64,000 nucleotides of DNA, from assembly GCF_024139115.2 (NCBI RefSeq), contig NC_085141.1, positions 42,219,065 through 42,283,064 on the forward strand, in the 5' to 3' direction. Source of the DNA: Armigeres subalbatus (Eukaryota > Arthropoda > Insecta > Diptera > Culicidae). Positions 10,814-21,325 of this stretch are shown in pieces. Within the stretch, counting starts at the first letter, position 1. Every line of letters starts with the position of its first letter. The position numbers were made by a program, and so were the translations under genes. The notes beneath the pieces were generated by a model, which saw nothing but the letters and a program-made list of their open reading frames with translations, made no database searches and was not told where the DNA came from.

Positions 10814-12484
10814 TAAACCTTATAATTTGAAGGTTCGGTCTCTTCTAAGAAGGTCTTAGGGATGAAAAGACGCTTCTTTTGAAATACAATTTTTTATGAT
10901 TAATCCTCCTAGAGGTAAGTTGAAAATTTTATTTCATTAAAAATGAAATACAATGTTTATGTTCTCAACAGCGTTTTCTGCTACAACTAAACACAAAACA
11001 AATATCAATTATTACCACTGACGTGAAAGCGAACTAAGCTCATCGCAATACATAGTTGATATATTCAAATAGAATTGAGGGTTTTAAATTTAAAGAAAAA
11101 AAAAAAATTCATTAGTTTTTTAATAATTTTGAAAAGTCTCATTGCACCAAGTTCCAATAAAATATCTTCCGTTAATTTCGCACAAGTTTATATGTAGTAG
11201 ATTCAATTTATCACGAATAGTATTGGACACCCAATATATTTTTCACATAATTTTATTGGCAAAAATGTAGAAAATAAGTTTATTGCACTTACAACCCTCT
11301 GCTTTAAAAAAATATCACATACCTATAGAATTTATAGGAAATATCGATTACGTGTGTTCCTCATGTTTGTTATGTGAACTCCAATAGCTATTATGAGAAA
11401 AGTGCTATTGTTGCTATTGCCTAACATAAATGCAATAAATATATTTTTGTCAGTGTTCAATGTGCTCCTGTCATAGTAGGGTGCAACGCTCATTTATATA
11501 CGGAAATACTAGGTGATCGTTTTCGCTCAAAACGTTGCTTTCGTTGCTTTATTCAGCTGTTTCCAAAAGTAACTTTATTAAAGAAAATACTAGTTTGCTT
11601 TCAACATTTTAATTGAATATTTGTTTCCCAAACTATTTCAAATGATGTTCTAAATATAGTGGAACTTGATAGACGTAATTTGTTCTTACTTTGGAGTAAA
11701 ATTTTTCAACTAACTTCTAATTAACCATTAAAAATTGTATTTCAAAAGAAGCGTCTTTTCATCCCTAAGAACTTCTTAGAAGAGACCAAACCTTCAAATG
11801 TTAAGGTTTAAATGTAATTCAGTTTTGATCGTAAAATCGAGTGTTTCGAACTCCAATACATTGGACACTTCCTCTGAATGTAACATACCTTACCCACTCT
11901 TGCCTACAAGGGGTTTCACATGTCAGCTGTAGCAGAAAGCCAGGACTTTCAGATACCATCTGATCCTACTGCGCCATTTTGCGCCGGAAGGAGTTACTTA
12001 AGGTAAAAGTTAACCTAAAAATAATAGGAAAATTTAAATAACTTTTTTAGTTTGAAGGGTAGAAACTCTCTACAGTAATCAAAATGCGTATTTTGTTAAC
12101 CCGAATAACTTTGTAGAATATCACGAAAATGTAAAAAATCTGGATTAAAAGTTTAATTAAAAAAACTGTTTTAAGGGGGTCATCCTCGGATAACGCTCAT
12201 ATTTCGATACCTTCAATAGATAGAGCTTCGGAATGTTCTACGAAGTTTCTCGCAATGTCGAACTCTACACCTGTTCTGAAGAAATCAATTCTCTATTTTT
12301 GTTTTTGGTGAAAAGAAAATTTTTTTCTCACTTGTAGGTGGATTAATCTTCAATTTCATTACATCAAAAGATGCGTCTTTTCATGTCTAAAAACTTTGTA
12401 GAAGATATCAAACGTCTAAAACCAACGGTTTCAAAGTTATTCAATTTTGATCGTGAATTCGACGAAATCGAACACTGTGCGTTG

Positions 12485-15368
12485 TATTGATCGAAGAGAA
12501 TGAATATAGACCTGGAAGACCTATATAATACTGTTTATCTGTGGTATAACTGTTTGGGAAATTTCAGAGGAGCAACCGTTTATGGTTATTTCAAGCTGAA
12601 ACTTAACTCCGTGTTTTCAAATGATTCAAATCTAGCAGTGAAGCATCCACCTAACATATCTTCTCCTGCAGTTTAGCCACATTCAATTTTTAAGAAAGCC
12701 TTCTCCTCCTAACAGTGCTATTATTATCGAAATGTAAATATACGAAACCATAAAGTGCATGCACGAGAACCAGACAACATGAAGCACAAGTCTTAGTCTT
12801 TCATCTACGTCACATTTATGCGATTTATTCGCCCCCATTGCCAACGGAATTGAAAAGTTTACCATGCTCTCTTCCATATGCAAATCATATTCATATGCAG
12901 TTTACTGCTGTCGTCATTTTATTCAGTTTTCGGACCATGTCTGGTTACCATCCCACTGATAGAAGGAATAAATGCCTGGCGAGAGTGGAAAGTTTTATGC
13001 TTCAGAACAGCATACATAAGCAAGCAGGAACTACAGTGGAAGCCGAATGTTTGGAAAATTGAAATTATTCCAATTATACTTGACATCACATCACTTGAAT
13101 TGTTTGTAAATTCTATACATGACCCATGATGAGATGTAATAATATAATAAGAATTATTTCCTTAATTTTAGATGTTTACTTATCGTTACAAATGACCAAC
13201 CTTTCCTTAAAATTAAATAAAAGGCAAGTTGAGTTGCAAGTACGCGATGCCTTAATAGTTGACAGGAATGGGACATTCTACGAGTTGATTCCAGGAAAAC
13301 CTAGACGAGACTTGGTTGAGCTGCCAGCACTTGAAGTGTTGTTGAGTGTTCGGATGGAATCACATAGAGCTTATACATAAAGACCAGATCATTTAGAAAT
13401 GGGGCACTTTCAAATGCGTGTATTTTTTTCAACTTTTAGTTTGACCGCAAAACTTTCTAAGAATGGAACAAAAGTTATAGGGTAAATCACTACTTGGGCC
13501 TATGGACCCGGTTCCCGGCTCACTGCACAGAACCCTAATGATTTATACTGTTTGGAAGCCGTAGGTTTATGATTGATAATTTTAAAAAAGTCTTTATTTT
13601 TCACAATACTCAATATCTTTCACTAACTTGTTTTACTCCTAATTGATTCAATTGTAGAAAATAAAAATGTAGATTTCAAAATTTCGCTCTCCGATGCCAC
13701 ACCACTGAGCCGAAGTGATTCTTTCCACTTTTACAGTATCATCAAGAAAACACCTACCTGAAAATCGTCACAGTGCTCGATACAACCATTGCGTCAAGCT
13801 TTTAATCACTACACCATAATGCTAAACACACGCACTTCAATCTTATCACTAGAACATATCACTAGAACTTACAAAAATTCAGCTCGGCCCAAGAACGTCT
13901 AGCCGCACCGTGCTGCCGAAAGGCCAGGATTATGAAAATAACCTTTATCGTTAATAGGAAAATTGTCTAATACGTTGACGCTATCATGTTAAGTATTAAG
14001 GTGAAAAAAAATATTGTTTTTAAGTATTTGGAAGAAATTTGGAAGAGTAAATATATCTTCTCAACCAAATAAAAATGATTATGAATAATACCATCTGGCA
14101 TCTTGTTGTCGTGGAACGTGCATATTTTTGTTTATGTCGCATTTTCTACCGTCCCGAGAGAGAATGAGAGTAAAATGTTGAGAGGTTGAGCGAAATTTTG
14201 TTTAGGCCGGGAGCTGGTTTTATGCAGAGACGATGGTATTATATAGAGACACGCGGAGAGAATAAAAGCAATTCTGGCTTCACGGCCAGCAGACAAAAAA
14301 AATCTGTGCGATCGGCAACATAAAAAATTGTGAGAACTTGAAGTGACTCTCAGTGTGAGCAGTTATTTCGCTTGCTCCAACTACATATTTTCTCTTGTTT
14401 AGCACCATTTCCTTATATTCAACAGTAAATATGATTAAATACCATATATAAATTTGCTATGAGAACTCTGAAAACATCTTCATTTACTGAACTTTTCAAA
14501 CTTTTTTATAATTTCTATAATGTTGATTACAATACCTATCTTGCATTTAGTACCGATTGGTAATGTTTGTTTACTTTGCTCGTTTGGTACCGCGTTCGAC
14601 GGTTCGTTTGGTACTTTCGGCTTCACTGTTTGCGGGTCTCTATCTATAAACAACGTCTCTGGTTTTATGTATGCCGGAATGGAAATCGCTATGACTGAAA
14701 TGAGTGCTGCTCCTCGTTAATTTAAATCAAATAAAGGCTCTTTTGAACGATATTTTGCACGAATAGCTATTTTTAAGCAGAAGTGAACCCCAATGCAGTA
14801 TTATACGGCCCAAAAAATTCAGGAAAAGTTGCTTCCTGTGATAACTATCAATTGAATAATGCAGTCATACGCATGTTAGGCCGGGAATGGGGTAAGAAAC
14901 CCTATTATTTTATTTTATATGAATGACAAAAACGAATCATGAATCGTTATTTCGAAAAAAAAAATCTCGCAGTTAAAACTGCGTAAATCTCGATAATCGA
15001 AAAAAAAACAACTTCAACGAAAATCGGGTTTGCGCAATTTTTGCTTATGTCCTCATGTTAAAACTTCGGGAACAATCCGGTAGATAAGAAAATTGTTGTC
15101 CCAATTTTTTGCCGATTGGTTGGTGGGCAATGTTTTTCCTTTTTTCTGTGGAATTTTGGGATTTGCTTTTGTTTACGCCGTTTTTCAAAAAGGTTGGGAG
15201 CAGAGACAAAACGACTTTTGTGGATGTTGTTTTTATGAGGTACGCTGCCGTGAATCGCATCCCATATGAATAGGAAACGCAGCAAAGATGGGACAGATAT
15301 GCGATTCACGGCAGTACGTATCTCCCGAGTACTAATCAACTTCAGTGTATAGAAATGTCGTAAGAGGA
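12485..15368. other. Noncoding stretch, nothing recognised
   Basis: I find no convincing gene, RNA or element. The ORFs of 66-84 codons at 12838-13380 and 14520-14720 show no recognisable motif and no splice-site support. The sequence is AT-rich with occasional GC-richer patches such as 13860-13920. Confidence 0.5.
15246..15311. repeat. Small inverted repeat
   Basis: GCCGTGAATCGCAT and its inverse ATGCGATTCACGGC face each other with a loop of about 35 bp. No polyuridine run follows and no gene is adjacent, so there is no reason to call a terminator. Confidence 0.5.
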
Positions 15369-15378
15369 ACATCCATAA

Positions 15379-15474
15379 ATTAGGTAACGTTTTAAGGAGG
15401 AGGGGCGTTGTTTCATACAAAAATTGTGACATAGGGGGAGAGGGGTTGAACATTTCTCGTTACGTAATTAATGG
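15379..15474. mobile_element. Short MITE with ATCCATAAATTA ends
   Basis: The left end reads ATCCATAAATTAGGTAACG and the right end is its near inverse, CGTTACGTAATTAATGGAT. The interior is a purine-rich GGAGG/GGGG tract. It is about 100 bp and noncoding. ACGTAA-type TIRs like this are common in small mosquito MITEs. Boundaries are accurate to about 10 bp. Confidence 0.55.
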
Positions 15475-16238
15475 ATCTTCCATAAGAGCAAACGTAAAAT
15501 AGAAATAAAACATGGCCCATAAAGTTTTACCATAGCTACACCCTACGTCTGTTTGTATGTGGTGATAATGTATCGCTCACATCATAAAATCGGTTTTCAA
15601 TTGCGACATTCTATAAATCTCCTCAACACTCTTCTTCTTTGCGCTAAATTTGTTTGGTAAAGCAAAATATTCTCCATCTGACGAAATCCATGTTTTTACA
15701 CTTGTATTTGTTGCGAGATTAACACTCTGAAAAACGCTTCCAGTATCGCTTTGATCGCCGCTTCACTTCGCTTTGCTTATCTCCATCCTCTTCGCTTCGC
15801 TTCTCTTCGCTTCCAGTATGTCATCAGCCTTAGTGCAGTTATTTTAAAATCTGTATCAGAGAACTGGGTTTAATTGACTTCAATGCCAACCTTCTCTAGA
15901 CTCGATGCTAGTTCTCCAGGTACTTCAAACAGAGCATGCTCCTTATTGATGAAATTATCCAATCTACGACGTCTCTAGATCGCCTGTTTCTAGATCATAG
16001 CTTCTTTGAGAGATGGTACCTGATTCCCGTCAGATATAGAAGGTGGTGTGTGGAATGTGTATTAATAATCAGCTAATGACAGGAAGCGATCGAAAGCTCA
16101 TCAGAATTCGAGAATTACTTTTCTTCACTTTTAAGCCATCTTATAAGTAAGACAAGCGTTTATTTACCCGTTTCAGCCGTCAACAGCGTTGCGTCACAAT
16201 CACACATCCCCTCCCCAGCGCCTCTAATACCAGCCTAA

Positions 16239-16400
16239 GGGGTCATACACTTATTACGTAAGCAATTTTTCTGGGTTTTTCGACCCCCCTCCCCCCATGT
16301 AAGATTTTTCCCATACAAAGGATTTTTTATTTATATGGCGCGTAAGAAAACAACAAACCCCCTCCCTCCAAAAGTGCTTATGTAATATGTGTACGGCCCC
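16239..16400. mobile_element. MITE with TAA target duplication (Harbinger-like)
   Basis: The ends are GGGGTCATACACTTATTACG and, inverted, GGGGCCGTACACATATTACA. The element is flanked by TAA at 16236-16238 and 16401-16403. A 3-bp TWA duplication is characteristic of PIF/Harbinger elements. It lies at the 3' end of a minus-strand ORF, replacing the original C-terminal codons of whatever that ORF was. Confidence 0.65.
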
Positions 16401-16403
16401 TAA

Positions 16404-17016
16404 CGTACTTTCATTCTTATCGAGTCCGGTGAGCGCTCCCACAAGACTATGTAGCGCTAGTTTTCTATATAAGTTTCTGTTTTTTATGTCTAGTTCACTA
16501 TGTAACACTCTAGGGCTAGATTTCAGATCCTTTAAATCCTGAACAAGTTGGAGTTTCTTCCCAAACCGTTTTTCCTCCTTTCTCTGAAGAACCGAGTTGT
16601 TCACTGGCGATCGACGGAACATTTGAACAATGTTTCGCATCCTTTAGAGAGTTTCTCCAAATTCGGTTAAATTTATAAATTAGTTTCGAAAATAAAAATA
16701 ATATAGGTCCAGATATTATCGAATAAGAGCGAAGTGACTTCGTCATCTGATTCGCCAATACCATCCAAGATGATTACAGTAGTGTATTCATCTTGGTACC
16801 ATCGGTGTTGTAGAAATAATTGTCGTAATCATTGCTGGAAATTTTGATTCCGACATGATCGTCTGTCTGTCTCAGTCGCAGACGAGGACTTGGGAGCACT
16901 TCGATGAAGGCCGTCCTGAATAGCGAGGTACAGCCCATGACTGTAGAAGCAGACAATTCAGGAATTGGTAGAGCAAATAAGGCCAGAACAAATATTAATT
17001 TTCTCTTTTGACCCAC
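16404..17016 (-). pseudogene. Unrecognised minus-strand coding relic, frameshifted
   Basis: Two minus-strand ORFs lie in succession. The first (17016-16774, 80 codons from GTG) begins with a hydrophobic stretch, LIFVLALFALPIP, that could be a signal peptide or membrane segment, followed by TVMGCTSLFRTAF and a polar tail. The second (16640 to about 16404) is basic, with QRKEEKRFGKKLQLVQDLKD, and is cut by the Harbinger-like MITE at 16400. An overlapping frame (16764-16516) could bridge the two, as expected of a frameshifted gene. I do not recognise the protein. It could equally be chance ORFs; codon statistics or a homology search would decide. Confidence 0.3.
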
Positions 17017-17183
17017 TGGATCTTCGATAATGAGTGAACTGAGAAATAGAAAAAATAATATAAAAAATATAAAAAATCGAAAAACTCATGAAATGACTTG
17101 AGATTTTATTTTGGAAAGTTTAAAAATTTATTATTTTTCCGGTAAAATTTTGAAACCGGAAACAGAAGACGATAATAAAACTT

Positions 17184-17640
17184 GTTCACGCCTTTTTTGA
17201 CGTAAACTACGTCTAAGGAGAAGACTCAGATACAGGGTGTAAAACCGAAAAAAACAAATTCGAGACCGTCACGAAATTAGGATAGATTTCAAACGCTAAT
17301 AGCGTCTTTATCTTTCGATGGATTTTCGAGATTTGCTTATCAATAGATTCGGATACTCTCCAGCAATTTGCCAATTCTATTGATACTATTGATTATCAAC
17401 GTTTAACTATTGAAAATGTTATTTCTTTCCAAACCGGGTGAAAAATTCAATTCCGTTCATAAATCCCCAACACGGACATCAGATTGTAGTAAGGTACGGG
17501 CCTTTTGATCCACTGCTTCGTTTTCCCTGTGTATAAAAAGCCCCGTGTTTCGCGTGCGCGAGTCATTTTCATTCTGGATGTCACGGAGAACGGACCAGCG
17601 CGGTTCCAGCGATAACGCCTGTGGTTTGGTCTGTTGTGGT
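17184..17640. repeat. Promoter-like dispersed repeat, copy 1
   Basis: Starts near TTTTTTGACGTAAACTACGT and runs through a conserved AACACGGACATCAGATTG block to GTGTATAAAAAGCCCCGTGT, where a TATA-box-like TATAAAAAG is followed after about 20 bp by GCGAGTCATTTTCATT. The first 370 bp match copy 2 (18590-18960) closely and copy 3 (27612-28090) more distantly. No ORF is attached. It may be the 5' end of a retroelement or a promoter region that spread as a repeat; the family is not recognised. Confidence 0.6.
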
Positions 17641-18583
17641 AAAAACTCATGGACGATTCAAATCAAGCCCAACTCAGCATCTAAAAACTCATGGATGAGT
17701 TGAATCATCGTATGTTTTCCGTATGTCGCATGGATGACTATCTACTAAAATTATAAGTCATTCCCTGAATCGTGCTCTCGTGATTCCACTACCAACGGAA
17801 AACAATCTTCCATCACCAAGCAATTAAGTTTTGCCAACAAAAACCCCCTGACAATAATAGAACAAAACCTGCCAAAGCCGTCATTCCCCCTACTTCATAC
17901 AAGAAAATTTAATCTGAGCGCTGTTAATGTTAATGACGACGACCGCGCGACCCACACCATCGCCGGGAATAAAATTCCCGGTAGGAGCTCCGCCGATGCC
18001 GAAGGTGGTACCACGGTCTGCTCTCCGCTACATCTCGAACGAATTGACTCGCGCGCGCGGAAGAGCTGCTTTCTCGTAATCAATAAAGTTGAACCTTTAG
18101 CCACGCCCCTTTGGTGAGTGTGTGACGGTTACACAATATTTGCAGTCATACCGGACAACAAAGAGGCGGAACTAATGAGCAATCTTTATTCATTATAAGA
18201 AAATTCAATGAAAATTTGAAATGTCGCGGAAAGCGGTCGTCGACATATTTGGAACTAATCGGTTCTTCTCAGGACCACCATTCTACACAAAGGAAGATTG
18301 AGGCGAGGCGGATTTTATTCAAAGTGAAAATTAACCGCTTGGCGACGCCATAAAGTTGCCTGCCGTCGTTAGCAGAATCACGAGCGCGCGTCGGAGGGAG
18401 ATGGCTTCAGTGGCAGTGAAATTCTTATTCGGTTTTGTTATTCCAGCAACACAATTACGGGCGCGCATCGTAGGTGCTGCAAATATGTATTCGTATGGAT
18501 GGCGTCAGTTGTTGCCAAGTGAAATTTTCTCTAAAGATTATGATTTTTCAGAATCACCATTTTACACAAAAGAATTAATTTGC
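17641..18583. other. Spacer between promoter-like repeats
   Basis: No gene recognised. The stretch 17940-18110 is unusually GC-rich for the window and holds the perfect small dyad CCGGGAATAAAATTCCCGG (17961-17979). Both 18250-18300 and 18530-18590 contain similar ACCATTYTACACAAA blocks, so this spacer itself has internal duplications. Confidence 0.45.
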
Positions 18584-18970
18584 CAGCATTTTTGACGTAA
18601 ACTACGTCTAAGGGGAATACTCAGATACAGGGTGTAAAACGGAAATTTCTAAATTCGAGACCGTCACGAAATTAGGATAGATTTCAAACGCTAATAGCGT
18701 CTTTATCTTTCGACGGATTTTCGACAATTGCTTATCAATCGATTCGGAAACTCTCCAGCAATTTGCCAATTCTATTGATACTATTGATTATCAACGTTAA
18801 ACTATTGAAAATGTTATTTCTTTCCAAACCGGGAGAAAAATTCAGAAATAATCAATCTCGTTCATAAATCCCCAACACGGACATCAGATTGCAGTAAGGT
18901 ACGGGCCTTTTGATCCACTGCTTCGTTTTTCCTGTGAATGAAAAGCCCCGTGTTTCCAGGCGTCCAGAAG
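18584..18970. repeat. Promoter-like dispersed repeat, copy 2
   Basis: It shares with copy 1 the GACGTAAACTACGTCTAAGG start, the GAGACCGTCACGAAATTAGG block and the CAACACGGACATCAGATT block. It lacks the clean TATA box: the region reads CTGTGAATGAAAAGCCCCGT, and similarity ends at about 18955. Copies 1 and 2 are in direct orientation about 1.4 kb apart. Confidence 0.6.
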
Positions 18971-19104
18971 CGGTCCCAGCGACAACGGCTGTGGTGGTGC
19001 GCATGAAAATTTCGTTCGATGGTGGTGGCGGTCGTAGCAACAGCAGTACATCTTTACATCCGTTTTACAAGCAGCATTTTTGGATCTGGCAATTAACAAA
19101 AAAA

Positions 19105-19640
19105 GTATACGTAAAGGCTATATGTTCGCTCCAAAAACAAACTTTTTATAGGAGGCTTGGAGACCCATAGTGACCCATAATATACCAATCGACTCAGCTC
19201 GACGAATTGAGGTGATGTCTGTGTGTGTGTATGTGCGCAAAAAGACTAGCCAACTTTTCAGGCACTTAGCCCTAACCGATTTGCTCGCAACAGATTGCAT
19301 TCGACGCAAAAACATGTCCCATTGATAAGAAAATTATTTTGAGCTTTTTAGTGGAATGTTTTCACCTGTCATAAGACGAGTTTATACCATGCCATTGAAT
19401 TCCACCACTTAATTGTATCTTGACAGATACGTATTTCGACCTCAAAGGTAAGGCCGTCTTCAGTGTCTCGTACTTGACTCGACTTGTCCCATTGTTTCCT
19501 ATTGAAAATTGGCCAGATCGGACTATGGGCTTGGTAGATATGCCCAAAATATTTTTTTTTATGCCAAAAGTGCGTAGAAATTACTCACTCGAAAAAAAAA
19601 CGAGAAAGGCACCATCACCGCTAGGTGGATCAATCTGGGT
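19105..19640 (-). mobile_element. TGCCTTTCTCGT-family repeat, minus orientation, interrupted
   Basis: Read on the minus strand it has the family order: AACGAGAAAGGCACC-type start with the CCGCTAGGTGGAT block (19600-19635), the CTATTGAAAATTGGCCAGAT block, the GTTGCGAGCAAATCGG block, a short CA-rich stretch, the CGAGCTGAGTCGAT block and the end near the GAGCGAACATATAGCC block. A Penelope 3' tail at 19325-19484 splits it. Noncoding; the superfamily is not known to me. Confidence 0.7.
19325..19484 (-). mobile_element. 5'-truncated Penelope-like 3' tail
   Basis: A 160-bp insertion flanked by a perfect 10-bp TSD, TGTCCCATTG (19315-19324 and 19485-19494). On the minus strand it reads GAGTCAAGTACGAGACACTG, GACGGCC, GAGGTCGAAATACGTATCTG, GGTGGAATT and ends AAAAGCTCAAAATAATTTTC. 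The same series of blocks follows the GIY-YIG reading frame at 30950-31060, so this is the 3' end of that Penelope-like family, inserted as a short truncated copy. Confidence 0.75.
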
Positions 19641-20689
19641 TTTTTTTATCTATTTGGGGAAATTTGCATAAAAAATATCAAAGCTTTTATAAATAAGAAG
19701 CTCCCCAAAAATCGAGCCGGATTGAGTTCAAATTTAGCAAAGTTTTGGGCTATTTTTTTTTAATTCGAATGTTGTTGTCGTTGTTGTCATTCGGCGTAGG
19801 TTCATCGAAGAGCTGTAGCCCATCTAGTATCAAGTATCAAGTAAGTTGTTGTCGTTGACACACTTGCATTTATGCTAGAACAGTGTTGTGTTAAAAAGTT
19901 GATTACGTTACAAGTTTAGTAGTTTCATATTCATATTTCATATTAGGAAATTCAGTTGCATAGTGTACATACTGTAAAATCATATTTTTATTCTTTTGGG
20001 TAGTGGAATTGGCTCCAAATAGTACTACTGTTTTCCCATCCACCACTGTACATGAAGTACAAACATTTTAGCCAACACAACCGCTGAAAAGGATTCACCC
20101 CCTTCATTCTCGCACGTGGCATTTTTATTCATACAGTTTTACTTAGTCTGACGAATGTAACCAAAACTGTCTTCGTGAGGCGCGCCTCACTACCGGGCGA
20201 AAAACTCATCATAAAACCAACATTACACTGCAAATACCGTGCAAAACTTGCCAAACACCACACCATGCCGGTTCGGTTCGGTCGGGCACTTTTCTGTTTG
20301 TTATTCGTCCAATTTCCGCCGACAGCGCTGTCTCCTTCCATGTTCGCCAATCCTACAACGGTTTTCGCTTCTAGCATTTTGTTCAAAGCCTGACTGAGCA
20401 TGTATTTTTAATGGGTATGGATTTTTCTTCTCTTCAAGTCCGTCTTGTGAAAGGTAGCATTCTCACTTGCCAAACATTATGTATTTCCGTTTCCCGCTAA
20501 GGTTGATCCAAACCCGGAGAGATAAACCAAGATATGCGAAATTCGATTACCGATATCGAGGGACTATAACAATTTTTGACAAATTTTTATTATTCATTTG
20601 AAAATATGAAATGCGATTCCTAGGCTTAATAGTTACTTCCAGTGAAGTCTATTCTTAGCGACGCGTGATTGTTTAGGCGATGTCACAGA
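19641..20689. other. Noncoding stretch, nothing recognised
   Basis: AT-rich, with a GC-richer block at 20160-20400 containing CGAGGCGCGCC-like sequence. ORFs on both strands of that block (20129-20401) have no recognisable motif and no splice support. Confidence 0.45.
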
Positions 20690-21267
20690 GAAAAACCCCG
20701 ATTAATCCACCTAGCGGTGATAGTGCCTTTCTCGTTTTTTTCGAGTGAGTAATTTCTACGCACTTTTGGTATGAAAACAAATATTTTGGGCATATCTACC
20801 GAGCCCATAGTCCGATCTGGCCAATTTTCAATAGGAAACAATGGGACATGTTTTTGCGTCGAATGCAACCTGTTGCGAGGAAATTGGTTGAGGGTAAGTG
20901 CTAAAAAAGTGAGCTATAAATTTTTACGCGCTTTTTTATGAGAAAAAGTATTTTGGCCATAACTTCAAGCCCAAGCCCAAGCCCATCCGGGCAATTGTCA
21001 ATAGGAAACAATGGGACAGGATTCTGCGTCGAATGTAACTTGTTGCGAGCAAATCGGTTAAGGGTAAGTGCCTGAAAAATGGGCTAGACTTTTCCACTCG
21101 TTGTTGTCTAAAAAAAAAGTATTTTGACCATAACTTCTGAGCCCATAGTCTGATCCGGCCAATTTTCAATAGGAAACAATGGGACAGGATTCTGCGTCGA
21201 ATGCAACTTGTTGCGAGCTAAGTGCTAAGGTTGGGGCTAAGTGCCTGAAAAGTTGGCTAGACTTTTT

Positions 21268-21271
<4 letters not shown>

Positions 21272-21313
<42 letters not shown>
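21272..21313. repeat. CA microsatellite
   Basis: About 20 CA dinucleotides within the TGCCTTTCTCGT-family repeat. Other copies have ACATACATAC-type runs at the same place, so the simple repeat is an inherited part of the family. Confidence 0.9.
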
Positions 21314-21318
<5 letters not shown>

Positions 21319-21325
21319 TCACCTG

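Larger units (their letters stand above)
9147..12479. mobile_element. Long-arm foldback element, Transib-like ends
   Basis: The element begins CACAGTGTTCGATTTCGTCG and ends with its inverse, and is flanked by a perfect 5-bp TSD, CGTTG (9142-9146 and 12480-12484). Its inverted arms are about 780 bp long (left: 9147-9817 plus 10814 to about 10925; right: about 11700-12479) and differ by scattered substitutions. The centre (about 10930-11690) is AT-rich with no ORF. Five-bp TSDs with CACWRTG ends are the known hallmark of Transib transposons, the relatives of RAG1. No transposase is encoded, so this would be a non-autonomous copy. The left arm is interrupted by a TA-flanked element at 9818-10813. 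Confidence 0.75.

Noticed and set aside
13126..13380. 84-codon plus-strand ORF
   Set aside because: No motif, no splice support and no repeats; not enough to call a gene.
17940..18110. Histone-like or other GC-rich coding block
   Set aside because: Six-frame reading shows no histone or other recognised protein; only a small CCGGGAAT dyad was found.
17184..18970. Pair of LTRs of a retrotransposon (direct repeats 1.4 kb apart)
   Set aside because: No TG...CA ends, no primer-binding site, no gag or pol between them, and the copies diverge at their right ends at different points.
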